Notes: generated by a model not told the origin, from the letters alone. A DNA stretch of 64,000 nucleotides from Lentibacillus sp. CBA3610 (GCF_013373365.1 NZ_CP035925.1:806001-870000); one strand, 5' to 3'; numbered from the stretch's first letter, positions 10,251 to 17,856 are shown. Program-made: numbers and translations.

Positions 10251-11138
10251 TTGAAAAACATTATTTGGGTTTTATTTGCCGCAGCTCTGCTGATGACTGC
10301 TTGTGCAGATGAAACAACTGATGTCGAAAAAACTGAAGAGGATACGACCGAACAGGAGAAAACAGAAGAATCAACAGCAGATACCTCTGATGCCAAACAG
10401 AATGAGTCTGAGGATGAAGAAAAGGCCAGCGGGCAGTCAGATAAGGGGGAAACGGTTCAGGAGAATATTTCAGAACCAGAATATAAAATCGATGAAAATG
10501 ATTCTTCAGTCGTGCCAATCAGTGAAAAGGGCAATGAAAAAGCAGTATTACTGACAATCGATGATGTACCTGATGGACATGCCTTAAATATGGCAAAAAC
10601 GTTAAAAGATTTGGACGCAGGTGCCATATTTTTTGTTAATGGTCATTTTCTTGAAACCTCTGAAGATAAGGAAACAGTGCAGCAAATTCATGATATGGGA
10701 TTTGCAATAGGCAATCACACTTACAATCATGAGCTATTGCCTGATTTGTCAACGGAGGAGCAAGAAGAAGAAATTGTCAGTCTGAGTGATACGATTGAAG
10801 ATATTATTGGGGAACGCCCGCAATTTTTCAGAGCCCCTCATGGTGCTAATACAGATTTCACGAAACAGCTTGTTGAGGATGAGGGTATGGTTTTGATGAA
10901 TTGGACGTATGGGTATGACTATTTTGAACCATATATGGATGCCGAAAAGCTGACAGAAGCAATGGTTACAGGTAAAGGACCGGAAGCGGATGTTCCTCAC
11001 AGCCTGCTGAAACCGGGCGCCAATCTGCTGATGCATGACCGTGAATGGACTGCTGAAGCTTTAGAAGATATTGTAATCGGTCTCCGTGACAAGGGATATG
11101 AAATAGTAGATCCTGAATTAATTCAGACAGTAAATTAA
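10251..11138 (+). CDS. Polysaccharide deacetylase (NodB-type) lipoprotein
   Basis: A 295-residue membrane-anchored deacetylase, probably acting on peptidoglycan or another cell-envelope glycan outside the membrane. TTG at 10251 follows AAGGAGGAC. The lipobox LMTAC gives Cys18 as the lipid anchor, followed by a Glu/Asp/Thr-rich tether to about residue 90. NodB motifs are visible: LTIDD (101-105) with the catalytic and metal Asp, HTYNH (156-160) with the two metal histidines, RAPHG near 194, and LLMHD near 260. All key residues appear present, so activity is likely. The gene is monocistronic between the IS element and a strong terminator. The substrate cannot be told from sequence. Confidence 0.88.
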   Translation: MKNIIWVLFAAALLMTACADETTDVEKTEEDTTEQEKTEESTADTSDAKQNESEDEEKASGQSDKGETVQENISEPEYKIDENDSSVVPISEKGNEKAVLLTIDDVPDGHALNMAKTLKDLDAGAIFFVNGHFLETSEDKETVQQIHDMGFAIGNHTYNHELLPDLSTEEQEEEIVSLSDTIEDIIGERPQFFRAPHGANTDFTKQLVEDEGMVLMNWTYGYDYFEPYMDAEKLTEAMVTGKGPEADVPHSLLKPGANLLMHDREWTAEALEDIVIGLRDKGYEIVDPELIQTVN

Positions 11139-11192
11139 AGCAAAGTTTTCAATGATACAGATTTAACTATAAATAGTAAGCGAAACAGATTA

Positions 11193-11232
11193 AAACAGCC
11201 GGCTGCAGGTATCAGCTGGCTGTTTATATACA
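11193..11232 (+). terminator. Terminator of the deacetylase gene
   Basis: A stem AAACAGCCGGCTG / CAGCTGGCTGTTT (one G-T pairing) with a seven-base loop, followed by an AT-rich tail. Confidence 0.75.
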
Positions 11233-11327
11233 CAAAAACTTAATCTTTCAATATGTTATACTAATTAACGATTGACACACTATTATTCATACTATAATTA
11301 AATATAATAAACAAACGAACAAAAGAT

Positions 11328-11438
11328 GTGACAAGTGGTACTATCGTATGTCAGGACTGTCATGAAATTATAGGGCATTTAATGATGAAAAAGTAAACGA
11401 CATTTTATGGAACTTGTCAAACATGCGAACAAAAATGA
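11328..11438 (+). pseudogene. SR1P-like GapA-binding small protein, disrupted
   Basis: The frame reads SGTIVCQDCHEIIGH, then a stop at 11394-11396, then TTFYGTCQTCEQK in the same frame. B. subtilis SR1P (39 residues) has the same order: GTIVCQDC at the N-terminus, EDEKVTTLYG in the middle and a second Cys pair at the end. A lost T near 11381 and an extra A near 11395 compensate and leave an internal stop. Correcting both restores HFNDEKVTTFYGTC. The start is doubtful: GTG at 11328 has no clear ribosome binding site. It may be a true pseudogene or sequence error. Confidence 0.55.
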
Positions 11439-11456
11439 AGTCGTTTTCAATTTCAC

Positions 11457-11483
11457 GCTGCAGGTATTCTTGCAGCTTTTTTT
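11457..11483 (+). terminator. Terminator of the SR1-like RNA
   Basis: GCTGCA, an eight-base loop, TGCAGC, then a run of T residues. The hairpin is short but the U-tract is strong. Confidence 0.7.
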
Positions 11484-11556
11484 AAATCATTAATCAGTTG
11501 TATTAGCCATGACCAATTATTATTGATAGGATAAAGGAAATAGGGGAGGGGTTTCA

Positions 11557-12513
11557 GTGAAATGGGAGACAGAGATAACTAAACTGCTACATATTAAATA
11601 TCCGATTGTTCAGGGCGGGCTTGCTTATCTGGCTTATGCCGATCTGGCTGCTGCTGTTTCAAATGCCGGGGGATTAGGACAAATTACAGCTATGAGCCTG
11701 GATGGGCCGGAAGCATTGCGTTCAGAAATCCAAAAAGTGAAAACGATGACCGACCAACCATTTGGTGTCAACTACGCCATCGGGCAGCATGGCAGACGTT
11801 ACGACCACATGGTCCAGGTGGCCATCGATGAAGAAGTACCTGTTATATCGGTCACTGGCGGAAATCCAAAAGGTGTTCTTGATATGGTCAAGGATTATCC
11901 GATTAAAAAACTGGTTCTTACAGCAGCACGGAGACAGGCTGAAAAAGCTGAAGAACTCGGGGCAGATGCTGTTATGGTTGTCGGGCAGGAAGGTGGCGGT
12001 CACCTTGGCCGCGGTGATGTCGGCACATTCGTACTGACGCCGCAGGTTGCTGATTCGGTATCCATCCCGTTGATTGCCTCAGGCGGTATCGTGGATGGCC
12101 GCGGTATGATGGCGGCGCTTGCACTTGGGGCTGATGGCATCGAAATGGGCACACGGTTTATTGCCACCAAAGAATGTGTTGACGCGCATGAGAAATACAA
12201 GCAAGCTTTAGTGGATGCAGATGAGAATTCAACTGTCGTGATCAAGCGCTCTCTTGGGACACCGGCCAGAGCATTAAAAAACCCCTGGACAGATGAAATA
12301 TTGAAACTTGAAGAGCAATATGGCGATTATGAATCACTGAAAACACATATCAGCGGTGAAGCTAACCAAGCCTATATCCACACCGGCAGTGAAGATAAAG
12401 GGTTCGGCTGGGCGGGACAAGGCACTGCAGGAATCAAGGATATTCCGACAGTGGATGAACTCATTCATAACATCATTGAAGAGGCAGCATCCATCCGAAA
12501 TAATTGGCTATAA
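11557..12513 (+). CDS. Nitronate monooxygenase / 2-nitropropane dioxygenase-like flavoprotein
   Basis: A 318-residue FMN-dependent TIM-barrel protein of the NMO/FabK-like family. Visible features are the N-terminal substrate-side loop YPIVQGGLAYLAYADLAAAV, the phosphate/FMN-binding GQEGGGHLGRGD, IASGGIVDGRGMMAALALGA, and the C-terminal GWAGQGTAGIKDIPTVDELI. GTG at 11557 follows GGGGAGGG. Members oxidise nitronates or reduce enoyl-ACP (FabK); a FabK role is not excluded by sequence. B. subtilis YrpB is the closest type I can recall. The gene stands alone between SR1 and the yktA remnant and looks intact. Confidence 0.85.
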   Translation: MKWETEITKLLHIKYPIVQGGLAYLAYADLAAAVSNAGGLGQITAMSLDGPEALRSEIQKVKTMTDQPFGVNYAIGQHGRRYDHMVQVAIDEEVPVISVTGGNPKGVLDMVKDYPIKKLVLTAARRQAEKAEELGADAVMVVGQEGGGHLGRGDVGTFVLTPQVADSVSIPLIASGGIVDGRGMMAALALGADGIEMGTRFIATKECVDAHEKYKQALVDADENSTVVIKRSLGTPARALKNPWTDEILKLEEQYGDYESLKTHISGEANQAYIHTGSEDKGFGWAGQGTAGIKDIPTVDELIHNIIEEAASIRNNWL

Positions 12514-12530
12514 CTGAGTGAATGACAACG

Positions 12531-12796
12531 ATGAATACCAATTATCCATTGGACGATTCCTGGTCGACACAAGAAGTGATCGACGTTGTAATTTCTTTTC
12601 CTGTGTTGAAAAAGCTTTATGAAAATAAAGTCAGCAGGATGAACTGCTGGCTGCATACCGGAAGTCAAGCAGTAGTACCGTAAAAGTGAAAGAAAAGAGC
12701 TATTTCAGGGATTTTGAAAAGGCTTCAGGGTATGCCTGCTATCCTGTTGTTAAAAAAGCAAGAAGCAGTGAACAGACGACAATTAATATGAAATAA
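12531..12796 (+). pseudogene. yktA: YktA (UPF0223) small protein gene, frameshifted
   Basis: ATG at 12531 opens with NYPLDDSWSTQEVIDVV, the expected UPF0223 N-terminus. The rest is scattered over other frames: CVEKA, then YENKVSR, then SYFRDFEKASGYACYPVVKKA, ending TTINMK and TAA at 12796. At least three small indels are needed to rebuild an approximately 88-residue protein, which is the family length. In B. subtilis yktA lies beside speA and yktB, matching this position. Function is unknown in the family. Confidence 0.72.
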
Positions 12797-12829
12797 GAAA
12801 AGACCTTTCGTCGCGGAAGGTCTTTTCTT
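12795..12829. terminator. Terminator after yktA
   Basis: A perfect 13-base-pair stem AAGAAAAGACCTT / AAGGTCTTTTCTT with a nine-base loop. It is A-rich on one side and T-rich on the other, so it can act in both directions. It starts at the yktA stop codon and is immediately followed by repeat element A. Confidence 0.85.
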
Positions 12830-12831
12830 AC

Positions 12832-13284
12832 GGCTCTTTTCGTATACTTTGCGGGTTTTTAACCTCACAGTTGATATAAAATGCGAAACACTGAAATATT
12901 TGAGTGTAATGACACCGCTCCGGAAATACACTCCGCTGGTGTTGACTTTCTGTATATTGAATCTTCTCCACTAGGACAGAACACGACACGAAGCTGCGGA
13001 AAAATGCGAGACTCCTGCGGGAAAGGAACAGTCTGAAGACCCCGCAGCGAGCGTTCAAGGAACAAAGGCTAAATTCCGCCACGTCCAATAGCCAACGCCT
13101 CCGCGACCAACATCGTGTTGGCCCGCGAGCGAGGAGGCTGAGGCGTTCCCCGCGGAAAGGGAGTATTTTTCCGCAGCGACGGACGAGCACTCAGGTCCCG
13201 ATAGAATTGGAGAAACACATTCCAAAAGTTGTTTCGCAGTTTATGGATTTTGTGACAAGATCAGCAATCTTTTAGAAAACAGCC
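12832..13284. mobile_element. MITE-like repeat, copy A (ISL3-like ends)
   Basis: A 453-base non-coding element. The left end is GGCTCTTTTCGTATACTTTG; the right end, on the other strand, reads GGCTGTTTTCTAAAAGATTG. The body includes the conserved CAGTTGATATAAA block, a CTCCTGCGGGAAAGGAACAG core, a hairpin module at 13061-13128 and GAGGAGGCTGAGGCGTTCC. Much of the left arm seen in copies D and E is missing. The flanks TTTCTTAC and TTTCTGCA resemble each other only in part, suggesting an old insertion. It sits between yktA and yktB. Confidence 0.75.
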
Positions 13285-13301
13285 AGCCTTTCTGCATCCA
13301 A

Positions 13302-13919
13302 TTATCCCATTGATATTTTATACAAGGGTGCGAGTGTTTCGAATGTGTTTTTAGCTTCGTTTAAAAATGCTTGTCCATCCTGTAAAATGGGATCGTCCGG
13401 TTTAAAGTTGCGCCCGATTAGAAATTCGGCTTTTTTCACATTCTGAAGTCTTGTCAGGGTGTTTTCTAAATTGGCTTTACTCGTCTCCACTGCATCCTTT
13501 TTGGTATGATCGTGTGAAATGACATAGTGATCAGGAATAGATTCCCGGATATCGTCTATGTTGGCCAGAAATGATTTGGCTATCTCCTGTTTATCCGGCA
13601 TTTCGTAAATGTAGGCAAGCCACATAAATAAATGATCATCCCATAGCCCAATCTGGAAGTGCGGATGTTTTTTATAACCGCGTTTATTATGACAAAATGC
13701 CATCCATGTATCGTTCGGCGGGTTTTTTGTTCGTCTTGCGTGCTGCGCAATATGCACGTACATATCTTGTCCGGTAATATTGGATATGTCTTCTGCAAGT
13801 TCTTCACCAATTGCCTTGAACTTCGGCTGGATATTTTCCCGTAAGGCCGCCATGCGTTCATCCAGGCCATCGATGGAGAACACTTCAAAATCTTTTTTCG
13901 AAAATCCTGTGAATGTCAT
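13302..13919 (-). CDS. yktB: YktB, DUF1054 / UPF0637 protein
   Basis: A 205-residue soluble protein of the UPF0637 family found throughout Bacillales. It reads MTFTGFSKKDFEVFSIDGLD at the N-terminus and has the family's conserved centre with HARRTKNPPNDTWMAF, HPHFQIGLWDDHLFMWLAYIYE and HYVISHDHTKKD. ATG at 13919 is preferred over the adjacent TTG at 13922 because AAAGGATGG lies at the right distance. No signal peptide or membrane segment is seen. The biochemical role is unknown. Location next to yktA matches B. subtilis. Confidence 0.9.
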   Translation of the reverse strand: MTFTGFSKKDFEVFSIDGLDERMAALRENIQPKFKAIGEELAEDISNITGQDMYVHIAQHARRTKNPPNDTWMAFCHNKRGYKKHPHFQIGLWDDHLFMWLAYIYEMPDKQEIAKSFLANIDDIRESIPDHYVISHDHTKKDAVETSKANLENTLTRLQNVKKAEFLIGRNFKPDDPILQDGQAFLNEAKNTFETLAPLYKISMG

Positions 13920-14060
13920 CAAACCATCCTTTCAATCGTTCTCTAACCGATTACAGTCATTATTATTGTTCAAAAACACAGTTTGGTCAAGTTATATCTT
14001 CCGAATATGTTTAAAATTCACAATAAGGGAATTCAATAACAAAATTGAATCTGCGGTAAA

Positions 14061-14237
14061 GATCCGATTCTGTTCAACTAACAATCATCGGATAAAATCG
14101 TTCCGATGATTGAAGTTTCACTTTATCCCGCATGTAAAGGACAGTAAACCCGCCCAAAAACGGCGGCTAACTGTCCGATTCTGTTCAACTAACAATCATC
14201 GGATAAAACCGTTCCGATGATTGAAGTTTCACTTTAT
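14061..14237 (-). repeat. Tandem hairpin repeat, stem type ATCATCGGA (two units)
   Basis: Two near-identical units of about 65 bases, 112 bases apart. Read on the minus strand each has the block AAAGTGAAACTTCA, a hairpin ATCATCGGA / TCCGATGAT, then TGTTAGTTGAAC and GAATCGGA. Between the units lies a second hairpin, CAGTTAGCCGCC / GGCGGGTTTACTG, and TTACATGCGGG. The 56-kb array has the same flanks with a different stem. The 13920-14309 gap between yktB and ykzI holds this array and little else. Confidence 0.85.
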
Positions 14238-14309
14238 GAATTCTATGAACAATGGACAATTAAGAAGCATATAAATATTAAAAGCTACCCGAAAGGTTGT
14301 GGAGATGAC

Positions 14310-14504
14310 ATGAAATACGTCATAGAAGATCTGAGAAAAGAAATAGATCGCAAAAAGTTGCCTGTTATTCGTATTGAAATTGATTATGAACTCATGACGT
14401 TATATGATGCTATGCAAGCAAATGATAACGTTCAGATCATTAAATCCAAAGAAAAACTGAAAAAATTACGACGTCAGTTATTGGAACTTTCCAGGAAAGA
14501 ATAA
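14310..14504 (+). CDS. ykzI: YkzI-like small protein of unknown function
   Basis: A 64-residue charged protein, the length I recall for B. subtilis YkzI, and in the same place between yktB and suhB. It is rich in Lys, Glu, Leu and Asp, with a helical C-terminal half (SKEKLKKLRRQLLELSRKE) that may form a coiled coil. ATG at 14310 follows GGAGATGAC. An upstream in-frame ATG at 14217 lies inside the repeat array and has no ribosome binding site. No catalytic motif is seen; the name rests on position and length. Confidence 0.65.
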   Translation: MKYVIEDLRKEIDRKKLPVIRIEIDYELMTLYDAMQANDNVQIIKSKEKLKKLRRQLLELSRKE

Positions 14505-14704
14505 GGTGTTTTCAAAAGGCATGCCTTTTTCATATGAGTATATGCCGGCCAAATGTGCCATCCTCATCAAATTACATATGAAGACGACTCATTTTGCTTG
14601 TTTAGGTTTTTACTGCCGGAATTTGCAAAATCAGGGGTATGAATGTGCTTATTGCCTTCCAATTTGGTATGATGGTATCAGACTGACAAACTGGAGGGAT
14701 ACAG

Positions 14705-15514
14705 ATGAACTTGACATTTCGTGACGAACTTTTTCAGCAGGCAAAAGATTGGGTCCTCGAAGCCGGCGAAACAATCAGAAATAAAATTTATGACCCTCTG
14801 ACCATCAGCACAAAAGCAGACCGGAATGATCTTGTAACGACAATGGACAGAAATACAGAATATTTTTTTATGGCAAATATCAGGAAAACCTACCCGGATC
14901 ATTTCATTCTCAGTGAAGAAGGGTATGGTGATGCATTGGAAGCACTTGATGGAACTGTCTGGATAATTGATCCTATTGACGGGACGATGAATTTTGTTCA
15001 TCAGAAAAGGAATTTTGCCATATCTGTGGGGATTTATCATGATGGGATTGGCGAAATCGGCTTTATATATGATGTTATGGCTGATGTATTATATAGTGCA
15101 AAGCGGGACGAAGGAGCCTATAAAAATCACACAGTGTTACCGCAACTTTCCATGCAAAAAAATATTTATGAATCAATTTTAGGGTTAAATCATTTTTGGC
15201 TTTGTGACAATCGTTTGGTGGATGAAAAAGTGATACAAGACCTGGTTAAGACTGTCAGGGGGTCAAGAACATATGGGTCAGCAGCGTTGGAGTTTGCGAG
15301 CGTTGCAGAAGGTATAATGGATGGCTATATGACAATGGATCTTGCGCCATGGGATATCGCAGCAGGAATTGTTATTGTTAATGAAACTGGCGGCAGGACA
15401 ACGAATGCTTTCGGTGAGCCGATTAATCTTCTGCAAAAGAATTCTGTTTTGACCTGTAACCCGGCTGTTCAGGAGAAAATAATCAACGACTATATGGAAA
15501 AAGGAAGAAAGTGA
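14705..15514 (+). CDS. suhB: Inositol monophosphatase family protein (SuhB/YktC)
   Basis: A 269-residue Mg-dependent phosphatase of the IMPase/SuhB fold that hydrolyses inositol phosphate or similar sugar phosphates. The metal-site motifs are present: ILSEEGYGD near residue 67, WIIDPIDGTMNFVHQ near 87 (the DPIDGT signature), and APWDIAAGIVIVNETGG near 213. ATG at 14705 follows GGAGGGA. It corresponds to B. subtilis yktC and keeps its neighbours ykzI and ylaF. The physiological substrate is not known from sequence. Confidence 0.92.
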   Translation: MNLTFRDELFQQAKDWVLEAGETIRNKIYDPLTISTKADRNDLVTTMDRNTEYFFMANIRKTYPDHFILSEEGYGDALEALDGTVWIIDPIDGTMNFVHQKRNFAISVGIYHDGIGEIGFIYDVMADVLYSAKRDEGAYKNHTVLPQLSMQKNIYESILGLNHFWLCDNRLVDEKVIQDLVKTVRGSRTYGSAALEFASVAEGIMDGYMTMDLAPWDIAAGIVIVNETGGRTTNAFGEPINLLQKNSVLTCNPAVQEKIINDYMEKGRK

Positions 15515-15527
15515 CAACTGAGTGATG

Positions 15528-15698
15528 TCACTTTCTTTTGCGTTTCCGGGACAAGCCGAATCCCATAAAAGCGAATCCGAGTATGATAAATAATAAGACC
15601 AGCCAAATGTTCCGAAACGCAATTGCGATTCCGACTAAGACAAACATTAAAATAACTAATGTTGCCAACAGCAGCATGGGAACGTCAATTTTTTTCAT
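15528..15698 (-). CDS. ylaF: YlaF-like small membrane protein
   Basis: A 56-residue protein with two predicted transmembrane helices (VPMLLLATLVILMFVLVGIA and IWLVLLFIILGFAFMGFGL) and a basic tail SRKRKRK. ATG at 15698 follows GAGGTG; an upstream in-frame start has no such site. It converges on suhB with only 13 bases between stop codons. The name follows position upstream of ylaH and the size of B. subtilis YlaF. In B. subtilis typA lies between ylaF and ylaH; here only about 150 bases separate them. Function unknown. Confidence 0.7.
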   Translation of the reverse strand: MKKIDVPMLLLATLVILMFVLVGIAIAFRNIWLVLLFIILGFAFMGFGLSRKRKRK

Positions 15699-15852
15699 AA
15701 ATAGCACCTCAATTTCCATGACCCAGTATATACTAAATGGATTTTATGTTCAAAAGTTGTCGATTTTTAACTGGCGTGGTGACTAAAGATTTAGTATGAT
15801 GTATAAAGAAATGAAATAAAGCTTTTTCGAATGTGATATACGGGGGATAGTG

Positions 15853-16158
15853 ATGGAGACAAGTTTTAGTTTGATATATGAGTTAATCTTAAATTATCAG
15901 GACAGTATTAACGTTTTTTGGACATTTTACATTATCAATCTGGTTCTGGCAGCTATTGCGTATAAACTTGGATTCGCTAAGCAGCTGCCGACTTTAAAAT
16001 CAGTTCTTGTTTATATCATGCTGACAGTTGGTATGCTTGTTTTGAATTTATTCAGTATTGTCGGCTATCCGGTAACAGACAGTTTAATCGTGATTTGCGC
16101 TGTTCTGGGGTTATATCGTTTCAGACTTCACAGGGAGCGAAAATCAAAACATGCTTAA
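15853..16158 (+). CDS. ylaH: YlaH-like membrane protein
   Basis: A 101-residue integral membrane protein with three hydrophobic segments (around residues 17-38, 48-68 and 74-90) and a basic C-terminus HRERKSKHA. It matches the YlaH-like family in length and layout. ATG at 15853 is chosen because ACGGGGGA ends six bases before it; the GTG three bases earlier is too close. A terminator follows directly. The molecular role is unknown. Confidence 0.8.
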   Translation: METSFSLIYELILNYQDSINVFWTFYIINLVLAAIAYKLGFAKQLPTLKSVLVYIMLTVGMLVLNLFSIVGYPVTDSLIVICAVLGLYRFRLHRERKSKHA

Positions 16159-16190
16159 AAAAACTCCCTGATTCGGGAGTTTTTTAGATT
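16158..16190. terminator. Terminator of ylaH
   Basis: A stem AAACTCCC / GGGAGTTT with a short loop, preceded by A residues and followed by TTT. It directly abuts repeat element B. Confidence 0.8.
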
Positions 16191-16191
16191 A

Positions 16192-16393
16192 GGCTCTTTT
16201 CTTAAACTCTTCTGCTTGTTAACTTCGTAGTCGATATAAACTGCGACACTGAAAATTTTTTGAGTGCAATGATACCGCTCCGGATGTACGGGCTGCGGGG
16301 GAGAAAGCAACAAACGATGCCGAAATCAAAAAGCACTTACATCACAATTTATGGATTTAGTGGCAATGAACTACAATCTTTTAGAAAGCAGCT
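16192..16393. mobile_element. MITE-like repeat, copy B (short, internally deleted)
   Basis: A 202-base copy with the left end GGCTCTTTTCTTAAAC, the block AGTCGATATAAACTGCGACAC and a right end CAATCTTTTAGAAAGCAGC. Most of the body is deleted. It is flanked by TTAGATTA (16184-16191) and TTAAATTA (16394-16401), an eight-base direct repeat with one mismatch, the target-site duplication. The right duplication contains the stop codon of ylaI. Confidence 0.78.
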
Positions 16394-16597
16394 TTAAATT
16401 AAATCGCGTTTCTTTTCTTTCGGATCATACAACCGGAAGCTTCCAGTGGCATGTCTTTTTTTGGTATTATTATCAATACGTTCGTAACATTCCGGGCACA
16501 AATACATATGGATTCTGCGGTTTCGTAAGCGTTTGGCCTGCAGTGCGTTATCTTCTAGTTCATGTAATACATCACATAATACGCATTGTACTTTCAT
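16394..16597 (-). CDS. ylaI: YlaI, small zinc-ribbon-like protein (DUF2197)
   Basis: A 67-residue protein with two Cys pairs, QCVLCDV near the N-terminus and YLCPECYERI in the middle, spaced as in a treble-clef or zinc-ribbon metal site. The family is DUF2197 and the B. subtilis homologue is YlaI. ATG at 16597 is preceded by GAGGTGAAAAAATT. The TAA stop (16394-16396) lies within the target duplication of repeat B, so that element inserted exactly at the end of the gene without altering the protein. Function unknown. Confidence 0.85.
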   Translation of the reverse strand: MKVQCVLCDVLHELEDNALQAKRLRNRRIHMYLCPECYERIDNNTKKRHATGSFRLYDPKEKKRDLI

Positions 16598-16732
16598 AAT
16601 TTTTTCACCTCAAATAATAGGCTTCATTCAATAACTATAACATGACAGGGCGTTATATAAAAGCGAATGTTTCAATGTCAAAACACTTGGGAAAAGATAA
16701 TTAATATGACATTAATCGGGAAGGGTGATTTG

Positions 16733-17041
16733 ATGAAAAAACGTTATATTGCTTCAGCAGCTGGAGCAGTTGGAGCGGGAATCACCGGGTATATTCTAAG
16801 AAACGCTGAAAACCGGGATAAAATTAAATCAAAATTAAAAACGGCTGCCGAAAAAATCAGGAACGGTGAAAACGATCATGAACGTGATACAACATTTGAG
16901 GATGCAGGTGCACCAGACCAGGCCAAGCAAAAAGACATGGCTCAATTGGAAAATTCCAAAATGGTATCTGAGGGGTCCCAGTTTGGCGTGGATTACTATA
17001 ATAAGGTGAAGGAAGACAAGAATGAAAAGTTGAATCGTTAA
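16733..17041 (+). CDS. Uncharacterised small protein with N-terminal membrane segment
   Basis: A 102-residue protein I do not recognise by name. It begins MKKRYIASAAGAVGAGITGY, a Gly/Ala-rich hydrophobic stretch that could be one membrane helix. A highly charged soluble part follows, with a likely helix (RDKIKSKLKTAAEKIRNGE) and a polar C-terminus. The layout resembles YtxH-type small stress or envelope proteins but lacks a clear signature. ATG at 16733 follows AAGGGTGAT. I recall no gene between ylaI and ylaJ in B. subtilis, so this is an addition. It converges with ylaJ at a shared terminator. Confidence 0.65.
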   Translation: MKKRYIASAAGAVGAGITGYILRNAENRDKIKSKLKTAAEKIRNGENDHERDTTFEDAGAPDQAKQKDMAQLENSKMVSEGSQFGVDYYNKVKEDKNEKLNR

Positions 17042-17050
17042 TAAAATGGA

Positions 17051-17090
17051 AGGTGCTATCCCAACAAAATGGGGAGCACCTCATGTTTTA
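17051..17090. terminator. Bidirectional terminator between the unknown gene and ylaJ
   Basis: A stem AGGTGCTATCCCA / TGGGGAGCACCT with a six-base loop, followed by an AT-rich tail, between convergent genes. Confidence 0.7.
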
Positions 17091-17137
17091 ACGGTGAGAA
17101 ATCAGGAAATACGATTGTGATCAAACTCCCGCTTTTG

Positions 17138-17740
17138 CTATTCTTCATTATGGTGATTGGATTGTTCTTCTTCCACATCATCCAATTGCTGTTCTTCGTC
17201 TTCCGGGATAGATTCTTTATTTTGATCGCCTTCTTTTGGCCGGTCCTCATTAATTGGGGCTTCCGGCATATATCTTCCAACGATTGCTGATAGTTCATCG
17301 ACAATTCCAGTTACAGGATAACCTTGTGCCATTTTATCGCCCATTGAACGGATTCTTTCAACAACGTCCCCATCAGCTACAACGACCGCTGTTTTTCCAT
17401 AGGGGTCCTTTTGCAGTGCTTCCAGAACAGAATATTTGATGGAGCCGACACGCGAACGGTCCAGATCCTTATCCACGTCGATACCGACAACAGCATATGG
17501 TCCCGCAACAACAGAGGTTGCATTTTCCACGTCAGGGACATCACTTGCAACATTTGATAAATGGGTGGCAATCTCGTTGTTTGTTAAACGTTGTTGTTCA
17601 ACAGGATCCGAATCTTCAACCTGAATAAAACGGTCGTTATTCTCCGTTTCTTCCGGCAATGATTGTTCATCCTGATTTTGCTGACATCCAATTAAAAGTG
17701 TGAAACTCAAGAAAGACAGTATTCCTAAGCGTAGCAGCAT
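17138..17740 (-). CDS. ylaJ: YhcN/YlaJ-family sporulation lipoprotein
   Basis: A 200-residue lipoprotein with a hydrophobic N-terminus and the lipobox LLIGC (Cys19). The middle carries the YhcN/YlaJ domain, with NATSVVAGPYAVVGIDVD and GSIKYSVLEALQKDPYGKTA followed by VVVADGDVVERIRSMG. The C-terminal 40 residues are Glu/Asp/Gln-rich. Relatives are made in the forespore and found in spore inner-membrane or coat fractions. ATG at 17740 follows AAAGGAGGAG. The order ylaI-ylaJ-ylaL fits B. subtilis, but ylaK (PhoH-like) is missing from the 116 bases between ylaJ and ylaL. Confidence 0.85.
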   Translation of the reverse strand: MLLRLGILSFLSFTLLIGCQQNQDEQSLPEETENNDRFIQVEDSDPVEQQRLTNNEIATHLSNVASDVPDVENATSVVAGPYAVVGIDVDKDLDRSRVGSIKYSVLEALQKDPYGKTAVVVADGDVVERIRSMGDKMAQGYPVTGIVDELSAIVGRYMPEAPINEDRPKEGDQNKESIPEDEEQQLDDVEEEQSNHHNEE

Positions 17741-17817
17741 TTATACTCCTCCTTTGTTATGAATACGGAAGGGACTGTCTTATTAGTTTGGTTTATCAAG
17801 GATAGATTATACGAAAA

Positions 17818-17855
17818 AAGACTGTCCACCATGAAAATGTGAACAGCTTTTTTAA
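17818..17855 (-). terminator. Terminator of ylaL
   Basis: On the minus strand AAAAAAGCTGTTCACATTTTC is followed by ATGGTGGACAGTCTTTTTTC. This is an imperfect hairpin with a T-run, 1-40 bases after the ylaL stop. Confidence 0.6.
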
Positions 17856-17856
17856 A

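Larger units (their letters stand above)
11272..11483 (+). ncRNA. sr1: SR1-like small RNA locus (promoter, RNA, terminator)
   Basis: In B. subtilis SR1 is a roughly 200-base dual-function RNA encoded downstream of pdhD near speA. It base-pairs with ahrC mRNA and encodes the small protein SR1P, which binds GapA. Here the equivalent position, allowing for inserted DNA, has TTGACA (11272-11277) and TATAAT (11293-11298, a short 15-base spacing). An SR1P-like frame follows, and a factor-independent terminator GCTGCA / TGCAGC plus eight T residues ends at 11483. The predicted transcript is about 180 bases. Position, peptide similarity and terminator agree; RNA-level homology could not be tested. 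Confidence 0.65.

Noticed and set aside
12828..13190. Minus-strand frames within repeat A, and similar ones in repeats D and E
   Set aside because: They arise from the GC-rich palindromic repeat body, differ between copies and have no ribosome binding sites.
13780..14109. Plus-strand frame of 109 codons over yktB and the repeat array
   Set aside because: It is antisense to conserved yktB and runs into the hairpin repeats.
14506..14724. Plus-strand frame of 72 codons between ykzI and suhB
   Set aside because: It overlaps the suhB start, has no clear ribosome binding site and reads as unrelated low-quality peptide; treated as leader sequence.
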